A DNA stretch of 64,000 nt, taken from the NCBI GenBank assembly GCA_014800895.1, contig JAAVFG010000025.1, positions 18,458 to 82,457 of the forward strand, in the 5' to 3' direction. The DNA is from Bacteroidales bacterium (GTDB lineage: Bacteria > Bacteroidota > Bacteroidia > Bacteroidales > Muribaculaceae). Below are positions 43,608-53,122 of this stretch, in pieces. How positions within the stretch are numbered: the first letter of the stretch is position 1; each line of letters opens with the position of its first letter. The translations under genes and the position numbers were made by a program. The notes below the pieces were generated by a model. It was not told where the DNA came from. It did no database searches and saw only the letters and a program-made list of their open reading frames with translations.

Positions 43608-45314
43608 ATGGAAGAAATCATAAAGGAGGAAGCCACTGTTAATGAAGGAGGCTTAAACTTCGTAGAACAAGAGATTAAGAACGACCTTGCCGCAGGCAAG
43701 AATGGTGGAAGATTGAATACCCGTTTCCCGCCAGAGCCTAACGGATATCTTCATATCGGACATGCCAAGGCATTTATCATGGACTTTGGCGCGGCAGAGA
43801 AATTTGGAGGCACATGTAATCTCCGTTTTGACGATACTAATCCTCAGAAAGAAGATACCGAATATGTAGAAGCCATCAAGGAAGATATTCACTGGCTTGG
43901 GTATGACTGGGGAGACCGTCTCTACTATGCCAGCGATTATTTCCCTCAGCTTTTTGATCTCGCAGTGCGGATGATCAAAGAAGGGAAAGCCTATGTTGAT
44001 GAGCAGTCGTCTGAAGAGATAGCCCGTCAGAAAGGCACTCCTACACGCGCAGGTGAAAATTCTCCTTATCGTGACCGTCCGGTGGAGGAGAACCTTGACC
44101 TTTTCTACCGAATGAATAAAGGAGAGTTTGAGGAGGGTTCAATGGTGCTCCGCGCTAAGATAGATATGGCTTCTGATAATATGCACTTCCGTGATCCTAT
44201 CATGTATCGCATCATCAAGACCCCTCACTGGCGCACCGGTGACCAATGGAAAGTCTATCCTATGTATGACTTCGCACATGGTCAGAGCGATTACTTTGAG
44301 GGGGTGACTCATTCTATCTGTACCCTTGAGTTTGTTCCTCACCGTCCTCTATATGAATATTTCGTCAAGGAACTTGCTGATGAGTCTTACTGTCCGCGTC
44401 AGATTGAGTTTAATCGCCTCAATCTCACATACACCGTCATGTCCAAACGCAAGCTCTTACAGCTCGTCACAGAGGGACTCGTAAACGGTTGGGATGACCC
44501 TCGTATGCCGACTTTGCGCGGTCTGCGTCGTCGTGGCTACACCCCTTCGGCTATCAAGGAGTTTGTAAATAAAATCGGGTATACAAAATATGAAGCGCTC
44601 AATCATATAGAGCTTCTCGAACATTCTATCCGCGAAGATCTGAATAAGACCGCCACTCGTGTCAGCGTTATCCAGAACCCCGTTAAGCTTATCCTCACAA
44701 ACTATCCGGAGGGTCAGACCGAGATGATGAAGATGGATAATAATCCCGAGAATCTCGAGGAGGGTCAGCATGAGATGCCCTTCACCCGCGAACTTTGGAT
44801 TGAGCGTGAGGACTTCATGGAGAATCCTCCCAAAAAGTTCTTCCGCATGTCTCCGGATAAGGAGGTTCGCCTTAAAGGAGCTTATATCGTGAAATGCACC
44901 GGTGTCAAGAAGAACGATGCAGGAGATATTGAGGAGATATATGCAGAGTATGATCCTGAGACACGTTCAGGTCTACCGGGTGCCGACCGTAAAGTAAAGG
45001 GTACTCTCCACTGGGTATCTGCTCCTACTGCTGTCAAGGCAGAGATACGCGATTACGATCGTCTTTTTTCCGTAGAGAATCCTTCTGCCGAAGAGGGCGA
45101 CTTCCGTGATCTGCTCAATCCTGATTCTTTGAAAGTCCGTGAGAACGCGATGATTGAGCCTTGGCTGGCTGAACGTCTTAAAGCAGGAGACAACTATCAG
45201 TTTGTCCGCCTGGGATACTATGTTGTTGATCCTGACTCTACTCCCGAGCATCCGGTTTTCAACAAGACCGTCGGACTTAAGGATACATGGGCAAAAGAGA
45301 TGAAGAAACAATAA
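43608..45314 (+). CDS. glnS: Glutaminyl-tRNA synthetase
   Basis: 568 residues of class I. It charges tRNA-Gln directly, so this organism need not rely on the Glu-tRNA-Gln amidotransferase route for it. HIGH-type motif PPEPNGYLHIGHAKA (about 42-56) and KMSKS-type motif YTVMSKRKLL (about 275) are present, followed by the two beta-barrel anticodon-binding domains. GlnRS rather than GluRS is shown by length, the Asn-rich FDDTNPQKE motif and the C-terminal beta-barrel layout. Monocistronic, with promoter and bidirectional terminator. Confidence 0.96.
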   Translation: MEEIIKEEATVNEGGLNFVEQEIKNDLAAGKNGGRLNTRFPPEPNGYLHIGHAKAFIMDFGAAEKFGGTCNLRFDDTNPQKEDTEYVEAIKEDIHWLGYDWGDRLYYASDYFPQLFDLAVRMIKEGKAYVDEQSSEEIARQKGTPTRAGENSPYRDRPVEENLDLFYRMNKGEFEEGSMVLRAKIDMASDNMHFRDPIMYRIIKTPHWRTGDQWKVYPMYDFAHGQSDYFEGVTHSICTLEFVPHRPLYEYFVKELADESYCPRQIEFNRLNLTYTVMSKRKLLQLVTEGLVNGWDDPRMPTLRGLRRRGYTPSAIKEFVNKIGYTKYEALNHIELLEHSIREDLNKTATRVSVIQNPVKLILTNYPEGQTEMMKMDNNPENLEEGQHEMPFTRELWIEREDFMENPPKKFFRMSPDKEVRLKGAYIVKCTGVKKNDAGDIEEIYAEYDPETRSGLPGADRKVKGTLHWVSAPTAVKAEIRDYDRLFSVENPSAEEGDFRDLLNPDSLKVRENAMIEPWLAERLKAGDNYQFVRLGYYVVDPDSTPEHPVFNKTVGLKDTWAKEMKKQ

Positions 45315-45340
45315 TCAAATCTTGAAAATATACATAAAAT

Positions 45341-45379
45341 AAGCAGATGTGTAATTATCAACACATCTGCTTGTTTTTT
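45341..45379. terminator. Bidirectional terminator between glnS and the porin gene
   Basis: AAGCAGATGTGT / ACACATCTGCTT 12-bp stem, with T-rich sequence on both sides of the converging genes. Confidence 0.8.
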
Positions 45380-45394
45380 GCAAATTTCTTTCCA

Positions 45395-46618
45395 CTAAAA
45401 GAACTGACCGGAATATGCCACTCCAAGAGATAGCATCGGTATTCCCTCTCGGTGTGACAGGAAGGTATGACTGTAATCCACTTTAATCACGACATCATTA
45501 ATTGGCTTATAATTGATACCAAATGTCATTTTCTGAGTATTTCTCCAGTTAAAACCTAAAAAGGTCTCAGCCTCCTCAGCTCCCTGCCAATATTCATATC
45601 TTCCGAAGAAATATAGTTTCTGATTATATAATGATTCTGAGTGCATTCCCAGATTCTCTAAGATATTATAGCCTGCTTCAAAGGCTGTGGATGCCATGTC
45701 CCTGCTTCCTCTACGTATATTTTTGCCCGGACCTTCAGTAAACACTGTCTTTTTGGAATAACGACACCAGTTACCGTTGCCTCTCATTACCAGTCCTAAA
45801 TTATCATACACAAATTCAATAGATAACAGACCTACATTTCCTCTTATCTTCTCTTTGTGGTTATCCGCGAATGATATGGTATTATTACCACTGACTCCCC
45901 AGTAGCCGCTCATGCTGACACGTAAACCTTCGATAGAGGTATTGTCCACACGTCCGATAACTCCAAAATCATTTCCCTTTTTGTAAGTAAAATTATCTGA
46001 CCCGGATAAGCCCAGCCATTCACTCTCACTAAATAATGATTTAACTGCTCCGGGAATAATTATTGCTTCATATCCCCAGTCACTCTTTTCTCCATAAAAT
46101 GATACTCCCGCCTGATGCCAGTCGCATGGAAGCATCGCGTCCTCCCCTTCCGGTCTGTTAACTCCGAAGAACTCCATAGGGTCATCATGGGCATTTGTAG
46201 CACCAACCGGTAAAGTAAAATATCCGATTCTCAATCCCGCCTCCGGACGGAAAAGCTTTTCAATCCAGAATTGATCTATCCCAACTTTCTTGCAGTTTTC
46301 AAACTGGATATCGGTTTCTACTCCCCAACCTTTGCCCAGATTCACCCCAAGCATTAGAACAATTCTTGGAATACTAAAGTTACTGTGCCCCTTTGTATCC
46401 TCAAGTAAGCCATCTCCCTTATTTATATTTATTCCGGAAAAATCGTAGTTGAAATTAGCTTCTCCATATCCACCCAAATGCACTTTCGAGAGAGCTGAAA
46501 TCTTTTGGCGGATTGTATCCAAATCTTCCGTAGTGACCGGATGCGTCACAGTATGGGCATTTGCGGATACGCCTGCAAACAAGAGACCTATTAGAGTGAT
46601 AATATTTCTTGTCCTCAT
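45395..46618 (-). CDS. Outer membrane porin
   Basis: 407 residues. A signal peptide ends near SANA. The mature part is made of alternating beta strands with aromatic girdles (GGYGEANFNYDF, GVETDIQFENC, LRIGYFTLPVGATNAHDDP, GYEAIIIPG, YFFGRYEYW, MTFGINYKPI) and a C-terminal Phe-Phe end typical of an outer membrane barrel. FTLPVG..NAHDDP resembles Bacteroidetes OprO/OprP-like porins. The transported solute is unknown. Its leader carries an 85-nt inverted repeat. It is monocistronic and divergent from metF. Confidence 0.85.
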   Translation of the reverse strand: MRTRNIITLIGLLFAGVSANAHTVTHPVTTEDLDTIRQKISALSKVHLGGYGEANFNYDFSGININKGDGLLEDTKGHSNFSIPRIVLMLGVNLGKGWGVETDIQFENCKKVGIDQFWIEKLFRPEAGLRIGYFTLPVGATNAHDDPMEFFGVNRPEGEDAMLPCDWHQAGVSFYGEKSDWGYEAIIIPGAVKSLFSESEWLGLSGSDNFTYKKGNDFGVIGRVDNTSIEGLRVSMSGYWGVSGNNTISFADNHKEKIRGNVGLLSIEFVYDNLGLVMRGNGNWCRYSKKTVFTEGPGKNIRRGSRDMASTAFEAGYNILENLGMHSESLYNQKLYFFGRYEYWQGAEEAETFLGFNWRNTQKMTFGINYKPINDVVIKVDYSHTFLSHREGIPMLSLGVAYSGQFF

Positions 46619-46651
46619 TTAATACGTAGTTTATAGTAGAATTTCAATATG

Positions 46652-46736
46652 AGTAAGTATTCAAAATTAAAACGACGAGTCAAATCCCCTAAAAAACAGG
46701 CTCGCATATAGTATTGATTAATTTTGAACACTTACT
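46652..46736. repeat. 19-bp inverted repeat in the porin leader
   Basis: AGTAAGTATTCAAAATTAA (46652-46670) and the complementary arm at 46718-46736 differ at one base, with a 47-nt centre. It lies between the porin promoter and its start codon and would form a long hairpin in the mRNA. The loop contains a further CGAG/CTCG pairing. No flanking target duplication is seen. Confidence 0.7.
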
Positions 46737-46762
46737 TAGAATAATTCAAAATAATTCCGGCA

Positions 46763-46793
46763 CAAAATTACAAAAAGAATCACTCCTTACCAA
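46763..46793 (-). promoter_or_regulatory. Promoter of the porin gene
   Basis: On the minus strand TTG (46791-46793), 20-bp spacer, TAATTTTG (46763-46770). The resulting leader is about 140 nt and includes the inverted repeat. Confidence 0.65.
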
Positions 46794-46819
46794 TTTAATA
46801 CATGTCATTTGTCAATTAA

Positions 46820-46851
46820 TTTGGAAAATCAGCTAATATAATGTAACTTTG
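46820..46851 (+). promoter_or_regulatory. Promoter of metF-metH
   Basis: TTTG (46820-46823), 20-bp spacer, TAACTTTG (46844-46851). The leader is about 27 nt, too short for a SAM or cobalamin riboswitch. Confidence 0.75.
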
Positions 46852-46883
46852 CACTTATCAATTTAACCTGTAGACGTAAAAAG

Positions 46884-47840
46884 ATGAGAGCAATAGCCGA
46901 TAAAATATCCCAATCCTCCTCCCCCCTCTTTTCATTTGAAATACTCCCTCCCCTGAAAGGCAACAGTGTTTATCGAGTATATGCTATCATCGATAAATTA
47001 TTGGAGTTCGATCCTGCCTACATCAATATTACCTCTCATCATAGCGAAGCCATCTATGTGCCGCAACCGGACGGAAGCCATCGACGCACCACTATCAGAC
47101 GTCGTCCCGGGACGGTAGCGATTGCCGCTGCAATACAAAACAAATATAGTATTCCAGCCGTGCCGCATATCATATGCAAGGGATTTTCCAAAGATGAGAC
47201 GGAATATGCACTTCTGGATCTTAACTTCCTCGGCATCACAAATCTCCTCCTTCTTCGTGGAGATTCAAAATCTCTTGATACCAAGCATCAGAACCCCGAA
47301 AAATATCATCAATATGCCACCGACCTTCAGCAACAGGTTAATGACTTTAATGCGGGAATCGGTATTGATGGGACGAAGATAGAAGGGATCGACACCCCTT
47401 TTTCATATGGTATGGCTTGCTATCCGGAAAAGCATGAAGAAGCACCGAATATGCAATTCGACCTTGAGTATGCAAAAATGAAGGTGGATAACGGAGCAAA
47501 ATATCTCGTTACCCAAATGTTTTTTGACAATGAGAAGTATTTTGAATTTGTAAGACTATGTAGGGAAGCAGGTATCGACGTACCGATTATTCCCGGTATA
47601 AAGCCCGTGACAAAAGCCCATCAGATGACTGTCCTCCCCAAGGTGTTCCATCTTGACATTCCGGAAGCTTTCTCTAAGGAATTGATGAAATGCCGTGACG
47701 ATAAGGAAGTGGCTGCATGCGGGGTGGAGTGGTGTACGGCTCAATGCCGCGAATTAATCGATCGTGGCGTGCCCGGTATTCATTTCTATACCCACTATGC
47801 TTCTGATAGTGTGAGAGAAGTAGCAAAAGCTGTATATTAA
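46884..47840 (+). CDS. metF: 5,10-methylenetetrahydrofolate reductase
   Basis: 318 residues, an FAD-dependent TIM barrel producing 5-methyl-THF for MetH. FSFEILPP near the start holds the conserved Glu; [32 protein letters not shown] and PVTKAHQM follow. The single-domain length is bacterial. It lies 14 bp before metH, with which it forms a functional operon: MetF makes the methyl donor that MetH uses. Confidence 0.96.
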   Translation: MRAIADKISQSSSPLFSFEILPPLKGNSVYRVYAIIDKLLEFDPAYINITSHHSEAIYVPQPDGSHRRTTIRRRPGTVAIAAAIQNKYSIPAVPHIICKGFSKDETEYALLDLNFLGITNLLLLRGDSKSLDTKHQNPEKYHQYATDLQQQVNDFNAGIGIDGTKIEGIDTPFSYGMACYPEKHEEAPNMQFDLEYAKMKVDNGAKYLVTQMFFDNEKYFEFVRLCREAGIDVPIIPGIKPVTKAHQMTVLPKVFHLDIPEAFSKELMKCRDDKEVAACGVEWCTAQCRELIDRGVPGIHFYTHYASDSVREVAKAVY

Positions 47841-47854
47841 ATTTTACTGTTCCT

Positions 47855-50800
47855 ATGTCTATCTTCAACCGTATAGAAAAGGAAGTGCTCGTGCTTGATG
47901 GAGCCATGGGCACCATGATAATGCGTGTGGCTCCATCCGAAGAAGATTTTCGAGGGGAATACTTCAAGAATCATCCTCACTCATTGAAAGGATGTAATGA
48001 TGTCCTCGTTTTGACACGCCCCGATATCATCACCGACATACATCTTCAGTATCTTGAGGCAGGGGCAGATATAATCTCCACCAATTCCTTTAATGCGAAT
48101 GCTCTTTCATTATCCGAATATGGTATTTCGGAGCATGCTACCGATATTAGCCGTCAGGCAGCCTTGATTGCTCGTAAGGCGGTGGATGATTTTATTGCGA
48201 CGCATGATCTTCCTTCTGAAAAGCAGCCCTACGTTGCCGGCAGTATGGGACCGACAGGCGTTTCTTTATCCATCTCCATACAGGAAAGCAAGAATCCGGC
48301 AGAAGACTTTAATAAGATGGCTGAAGCATATGCCGACCAATCTGCAGCCCTTATTGAGGGAGGTGTGGATTTGCTGCTGCTTGAAACAGCTTTTGATCTT
48401 CTTAATGTAAAAGCGGCGGTATATGGTATAAAAAAGACATTCAGGAAAACCGGTCAGTCGCTACCCTTGATTATTTCGGCTACTGTTAACGATCAAGGGC
48501 GTCTTCTATCCGGTCAAGATCTTCACCAATTTGTTAAATCTCTCCGACATGCTTCCCCTCTTGCTTTTGGCTTAAACTGTGGTTTCGGAGCTGAACGATT
48601 GATACCCTTTGTTAAGGAGTTAAGTAACATAGCCCCGGGATTCATATCTTTGCATCCGAATGCCGGTTTACCTGATGAATTGGGACAATATTTGGACACT
48701 CCGGAAAAAATGGTTCGGGAGTTGTCTCCACTTTTCAAGGATGGCGTTATTAATATTATCGGTGGTTGTTGTGGCACCACACCCGAACATATCGCTCTGA
48801 TTGCTAAAAGAGCGAAGGAGGCTATTCCTCATATCCCGAATTCAGGAATAGTAAATGAAGATAAAAAGGAATTTATTAAAGTTGGTGAAAGGTGCAATGT
48901 CGCTGGTTCCCGTAAATTCTTGCGTCTTGCTTCCTCCGGCGAATGGAAGGAATGTATCTCCATAGCTGAGGGACAGATTGAGAAGGGAGCAAAGGTACTT
49001 GATATAAACATGGATGACGCCATGCTGGATAGTAAGAAGGCAATGGATACCTTTGTTTCACTTCTCGTCTCAAATCCAAGGACTGCCTCTACTCCACTAA
49101 TGATTGATTCTTCCGATTTTAATGTCATATCCTCAGCTCTTCGCCTTCTTCCGCTCTGTGGTTATGTTAATTCCATCTCGCTTAAGAATGGTGAAAAGGA
49201 ATTTTTGGAACATGCGCGTGAAATTTTCTCTTTAGGATGCAAGATGGTGGTTATGGCTTTTGACGAAGTTGGTCAGGCTGTAACATTCGAGCGTCGCAAG
49301 GAGATTTGTTCTCGAGCCTATAGACTTCTTACAGGGGCAGGTATTCCTGCGGACTATATTGTTTTCGACCCCAATGTACTTGCTGTGGCAACCGGGATGG
49401 AGGAGCATGACGATTACGCGGCGGATTTCATACGTTCTACAGAATGGATAAAGAAGAATCTTCCGGGTGCGAAAGTTAGCGGAGGCATTTCCAACCTCTC
49501 ATTTTCTTTCCGTGGGATTGATACAGTGAGGAAGGCTATGCATGCGGTTTTCCTTGAAGAGAATATCCGAAAAGGAATGGATATGGCGATTATCAATCCT
49601 TCCACACCGCTTTCATCTGCCTATTTGGATGAGACACTCCGTACTATGGTGTCAGAGGTGATCTTGAACACGAAAAAGAACGCTTCTGACAATCTGCTCA
49701 AAGCGGCAATGGATATTAAAAGGGAGTTGGATGAGAAAAAGAAAGCTTTGAAGGAGAATCCACATTCGGCATCCCCTATTCCAAATAGCGTTTCAGAAAA
49801 ACCACTTTCACCTTCCGACAAATTAGTGTCTATGCTTACCGATGGAGATACCACTAATTTAGAATCCATCTTGAAAGATGCTCTTTCAGAACATAACGGG
49901 TCGGCATTGCAAGTTGTCGACAAGGCTCTGATGAAGGGTATGGAGAAGGTCGGCGACCTCTTTGGCATAGGAGAAATCTTCCTGCCTCAGGTTGTCAGGA
50001 GTGCCTCTGTAATGAAGAAAGCAGTTGAAATTCTTACTCCGATTATAGAAGAGGAATCCTCTAAAGGAAAAGGTGCATTAAATACTCATCGCCCTGTGAT
50101 AGTAATTGCTACTGTAAAAGGAGATGTGCATGATATTGGAAAGAATATTGTTGGTGTAATTTTAAGATGTGGTGGATTTGAGGTGATAGATTTAGGGGTA
50201 ATGGTTTCTCCTGAAAAGATTATTGAAACTGCTATATCAGCTAACGCTTCGGCAATAGGCCTGAGCGGACTCATCACTCCTTCCCTTCATGAAATGGGTG
50301 TGGTGGCTGAAATGATGGAGGTGAATGAAATGAATATTCCTCTCTTTGTAGGAGGGGCAACTACCTCGGATCTTCATACGGCGGTAAAATTAGCTCCCTT
50401 ATATAGCGGACCCATTGTCCATACTTCAGATGCCGCCTCTCTACCTCCGGCTATTAAGGAGTTCATAGGAAATAATCGAGAGAAAGCGAAGGAAAATCAT
50501 TTCCAGATGCAGAAGGATTTGCGTAATGCTCATGCGCTTGCCTCTCACCCCTCTCTCAGTCTTGAGGAGGCAAGGACGAAAGCATATAAGACGAAGTCCA
50601 CTTCTCCTCGACCTCTGAAAACAGGTGAATTTGAATGGAAAGTGCCGGTAACCGATCTGGCAGAACTAATCAACTGGAGAGCTTTTCTTCACGCATGGAA
50701 GCTCAACCCCGCCAATTCAAAAGAAAATAGAAATAATAGTGACTCAGAAGAGCAAAAACTGATCTCCGAAGCTAAGAATATTCTTGATAATTTAGATACC

Positions 50801-51439
50801 TCTATTCTTTCAAAGGTAATTATTCTTAAGGCTCGGTCAGAGGGCGATGATATTATTATTTCTGACTCTTTACGCCTCCCTACATTGCGTCAGTCTGTAG
50901 CTGATCCAATTAAAGGTTTTACACTCGCTCTCTCCGATTTCATTACTGAAAAGGATGATCATATTGCGCTTTTCGTTGTAAGTATAGCTGGAAGTGCATT
51001 AGAGAAGAAATTAGAGTCCCTTTCAGCTGAAAATGAATACGACTCTCTTTTGCTTCAGACCCTTGCCCACCGTCTGGTAGAAGCGGCTACCGAGTGGACT
51101 CACCGAAAAGTGTCTGAGGAGCTTTATGGTCTGCCGGAGAAGTCCGGTATACGTCCGGCAATAGGCTACCCTTCTTTGCCTGATCAGTCGTTGGTATTCC
51201 TACTTGACAACTTCCTAAAATATAAAGATTTGGGAATCAATGTCACCTCTCACGGTTCTCTTTCTCCCTCAGCTACCACCACCGGGCTGATCATAATGAG
51301 TCAGGATGCAAGATATTTTGATATCCTTTCTACAAAGGGTAATGGAGCTCTTTCAGACCTCCCGTCTGAATATCGGGAGGATTATCGCTTGAGAAGAGGG
51401 TTAACAGATGAGGAAGCTAAAATATTTAATCTAAAGTAA
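47855..51439 (+). CDS. metH: Cobalamin-dependent methionine synthase
   Basis: 1194 residues with the four usual modules: homocysteine domain (Zn ligands in GLNCGFG about 241 and GGCCGT about 304); pterin domain ([14 protein letters not shown] to about 620); cap and B12 domain (VHDIGKN at about 757, the His ligand); and the SAM-dependent activation domain ([12 protein letters not shown] near 1110). Methylation of homocysteine by 5-methyl-THF is the expected reaction. A Ser/Pro/Lys-rich linker (about 625-650) separates pterin and cap modules. It requires cobalamin, as usual for gut Bacteroidales that take up the vitamin. No cobalamin riboswitch precedes the operon. Confidence 0.97.
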   Translation: MSIFNRIEKEVLVLDGAMGTMIMRVAPSEEDFRGEYFKNHPHSLKGCNDVLVLTRPDIITDIHLQYLEAGADIISTNSFNANALSLSEYGISEHATDISRQAALIARKAVDDFIATHDLPSEKQPYVAGSMGPTGVSLSISIQESKNPAEDFNKMAEAYADQSAALIEGGVDLLLLETAFDLLNVKAAVYGIKKTFRKTGQSLPLIISATVNDQGRLLSGQDLHQFVKSLRHASPLAFGLNCGFGAERLIPFVKELSNIAPGFISLHPNAGLPDELGQYLDTPEKMVRELSPLFKDGVINIIGGCCGTTPEHIALIAKRAKEAIPHIPNSGIVNEDKKEFIKVGERCNVAGSRKFLRLASSGEWKECISIAEGQIEKGAKVLDINMDDAMLDSKKAMDTFVSLLVSNPRTASTPLMIDSSDFNVISSALRLLPLCGYVNSISLKNGEKEFLEHAREIFSLGCKMVVMAFDEVGQAVTFERRKEICSRAYRLLTGAGIPADYIVFDPNVLAVATGMEEHDDYAADFIRSTEWIKKNLPGAKVSGGISNLSFSFRGIDTVRKAMHAVFLEENIRKGMDMAIINPSTPLSSAYLDETLRTMVSEVILNTKKNASDNLLKAAMDIKRELDEKKKALKENPHSASPIPNSVSEKPLSPSDKLVSMLTDGDTTNLESILKDALSEHNGSALQVVDKALMKGMEKVGDLFGIGEIFLPQVVRSASVMKKAVEILTPIIEEESSKGKGALNTHRPVIVIATVKGDVHDIGKNIVGVILRCGGFEVIDLGVMVSPEKIIETAISANASAIGLSGLITPSLHEMGVVAEMMEVNEMNIPLFVGGATTSDLHTAVKLAPLYSGPIVHTSDAASLPPAIKEFIGNNREKAKENHFQMQKDLRNAHALASHPSLSLEEARTKAYKTKSTSPRPLKTGEFEWKVPVTDLAELINWRAFLHAWKLNPANSKENRNNSDSEEQKLISEAKNILDNLDTSILSKVIILKARSEGDDIIISDSLRLPTLRQSVADPIKGFTLALSDFITEKDDHIALFVVSIAGSALEKKLESLSAENEYDSLLLQTLAHRLVEAATEWTHRKVSEELYGLPEKSGIRPAIGYPSLPDQSLVFLLDNFLKYKDLGINVTSHGSLSPSATTTGLIIMSQDARYFDILSTKGNGALSDLPSEYREDYRLRRGLTDEEAKIFNLK

Positions 51440-51470
51440 TATCAAAGTCACTTCTAAAACCATTGTCATT

Positions 51471-51959
51471 ATGAGAGAGATGCGCAAAATAAAAAGGAAG
51501 CAATCTGCTGAATGGGCATTGGAAGTATTTGATCATGCTCCTTTTGTCACTGTCAGTATGGTGCGCCCCGACGGCACTCCCTACGCTGTGCCTGTGAATA
51601 TGGTGCGTTCTGATGCAGAGACATTTTATTTCCACTGTGCATTTGAAGGAGAGAAAATTGACTGCATACATTTTTCTCCTATTGTCAGTCTTTCGGCGGT
51701 AAGTAAATGTCATCCTTGTTTTGAGGAGGAAAAATGTAACTTCACGGAGTATTATCGTTCGGCTATTGCATTAGGTAGTGCCGAAGAGGTTACTGACCCG
51801 GAAGAGAAAAAGGAAGCGCTTCGTCTCCTTTGCGAACGGTTTCTTCCAAAGTACATGAATCATTTTGAGGAAGCAATCGAAAGAAGTCTTGGGCGTACGA
51901 ATGTAATACGCATCAGACTTTCCGAGCCACCCGTTGGAAAAGAAAAAGGTTCACTTTAA
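51471..51959 (+). CDS. Pyridoxamine 5'-phosphate oxidase-fold flavoprotein, NimA-like
   Basis: 162 residues. The start MREMRKIKR, the strand PYAVPVNMV, the FHCAFEGEKIDCI motif and the LRLLCERFLPKYM C-terminal part match the Nim family of FMN-binding proteins. Reduction of 5-nitroimidazoles is described for Nim proteins, but chromosomal relatives are common and most have other, unknown roles. It lies 31 bp after metH. Whether it affects nitroimidazole action cannot be read from sequence. Confidence 0.82.
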   Translation: MREMRKIKRKQSAEWALEVFDHAPFVTVSMVRPDGTPYAVPVNMVRSDAETFYFHCAFEGEKIDCIHFSPIVSLSAVSKCHPCFEEEKCNFTEYYRSAIALGSAEEVTDPEEKKEALRLLCERFLPKYMNHFEEAIERSLGRTNVIRIRLSEPPVGKEKGSL

Positions 51960-52032
51960 CAGCTATTTTTGCTCTTCTCCCTTTTAACTTGAGGATGTTA
52001 TACACTCCTCTCTTCTTCTAAATGAAAACAAA

Positions 52033-52809
52033 ATGGTTATTTTGAAATCTAAAACAGCCAGAGTTATTTTTGCGGTAATTGCCTGTCTCTTGGTATATTC
52101 GCTCTGGGGGTATGCATGGCATGTGTATACATGGCTTAAAATTCCAAGAGGATCAATATCAAGTTCATTAACAACAGATCTTGTAATGGCGATCACTGTG
52201 TTATTGGGAACGTACATTGTCATTAAGCCAAGAGAGATTTGTTCTTTCCTTGGTCTCACTTCCAACTTCTTCAAAGGTTTCTTTATCGCAGTGCTTTCAG
52301 TATTACCGTTATACATAGTTTTCCCCATAATCGGGTCTATAAATCCAGACCTTACGCTACCACTCTTAATTAGAAAATGCTTGTTACCGGGATTCATTGA
52401 GGAATTCATGTGCAGGGCGTTTATGTTTGGTTTATTCTTCAGATATGCAAAGGTTGGTTTCGTATGGGCTACGCTTCTACCTGCTGTTTTATTCGGATTT
52501 GCTCATATATATCAGGGATATGACTTAGTTTCAAGCCTGGCAGCTTTTGGAGTCACATTTATAGGAGCTTTATATTTCAGTTGGATGTATGCTGCCTGGA
52601 CCTTTAACCTATGGGTTGTATTCGGGCTCCATTTTTTGATGAATGCTGCATGGGTAATATTCAATGTAGAGGGAACAGAAGTGGCAGCCGGCGGCTTCAT
52701 ATCGAATATAGTTCGTGTTGCAAGTATAGCATTAGCAATTGGAATCACAATTTACTATCATAAGAAAAAAGGAGAGAGAGTTTTTGATTATCCAGTATGG
52801 TCTTTCTAA
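52033..52809 (+). CDS. CPBP-family intramembrane protease (CAAX-like)
   Basis: 258 residues with about seven membrane segments. The catalytic motifs are EEFMCR (EExxxR, about 122-127), FGFAHIYQG (FxxxH-type, about 156-164) and HFLMNAAW (HxxxN/B, about 199-206). These are the Rce1-like zinc or glutamate protease motifs used to cleave membrane or prenylated substrates; in bacteria members serve bacteriocin immunity, peptide maturation or regulation. The substrate is unknown. It is the last gene before a strong terminator. Confidence 0.9.
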   Translation: MVILKSKTARVIFAVIACLLVYSLWGYAWHVYTWLKIPRGSISSSLTTDLVMAITVLLGTYIVIKPREICSFLGLTSNFFKGFFIAVLSVLPLYIVFPIIGSINPDLTLPLLIRKCLLPGFIEEFMCRAFMFGLFFRYAKVGFVWATLLPAVLFGFAHIYQGYDLVSSLAAFGVTFIGALYFSWMYAAWTFNLWVVFGLHFLMNAAWVIFNVEGTEVAAGGFISNIVRVASIALAIGITIYYHKKKGERVFDYPVWSF

Positions 52810-52828
52810 AAGATAACCCATAAATTTC

Positions 52829-52866
52829 GGACTTTACATTCATTGTAGTGTAAAGTCCTTTTTTAT
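52829..52866 (+). terminator. Terminator after the CPBP gene
   Basis: GGACTTTACA / TGTAAAGTCC perfect 10-bp stem, then TTTTTT. Confidence 0.88.
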
Positions 52867-52938
52867 GTCTCATCAATACATATAAAGAAAGACCCCAAAA
52901 AGACTTTTTGCCCCTTATTTGTACTTTTTATCTGTAAC

Positions 52939-52967
52939 TTGCAAATTTACAGGGCTTAGTATCTTTG
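52939..52967 (+). promoter_or_regulatory. Promoter with no protein-coding gene behind it
   Basis: TTG (52939-52941), 18-bp spacer, TATCTTTG (52960-52967), directed away from CPBP into a gene-free stretch. Confidence 0.45.
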
Positions 52968-52973
52968 TATTAC

Positions 52974-53075
52974 CCAAAATATTCCTATTTCACTGTAAAG
53001 TCAACAAAATTTCCCTACATAAGAACAAAATAAACCCGAACGCTGATTATTTCAGCATCCGGGTTTATAATGTTT
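52974..53075 (+). ncRNA. Predicted small RNA, about 100 nt
   Basis: The start is inferred from the promoter at 52939-52967 and the end from the hairpin AAACCCG...CGGGTTT (inner stem GCTGA/TCAGC) followed by TTTTT. There is no match to a known RNA family that I recognise. It is convergent to, and not overlapping, the DXS-like gene. Confidence 0.35.
53032..53075. terminator. Bidirectional terminator before the DXS-like gene end
   Basis: AAACCCG / CGGGTTT and GCTGA / TCAGC stacked stems. T-rich sequence follows on both strands, ending the DXS-like transcript and possibly the predicted sRNA. Confidence 0.7.
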
Positions 53076-53122
53076 TTATTGTTTCCCGACTTTAACGGAT
53101 AGCACTATATTCTACTATTTTC

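Larger units (their letters stand above)
52810..53122. other. Intergenic region with a predicted sRNA
   Basis: About 310 bp between converging CPBP and DXS-like genes. It holds the CPBP terminator, a plus-strand promoter (52939-52967) and a bidirectional terminator hairpin (53032-53075); no reading frame of note. Confidence 0.6.

Noticed and set aside
46652..46736. Invertible promoter of the Bacteroides capsule type
   Set aside because: The promoter boxes lie outside the inverted repeat and the enclosed 47 bp contains no TAnnTTTG element; kept only as a hairpin or repeat.
46852..46883. SAM or cobalamin riboswitch before metF-metH
   Set aside because: The leader between the predicted start site and ATG is only about 27 nt.
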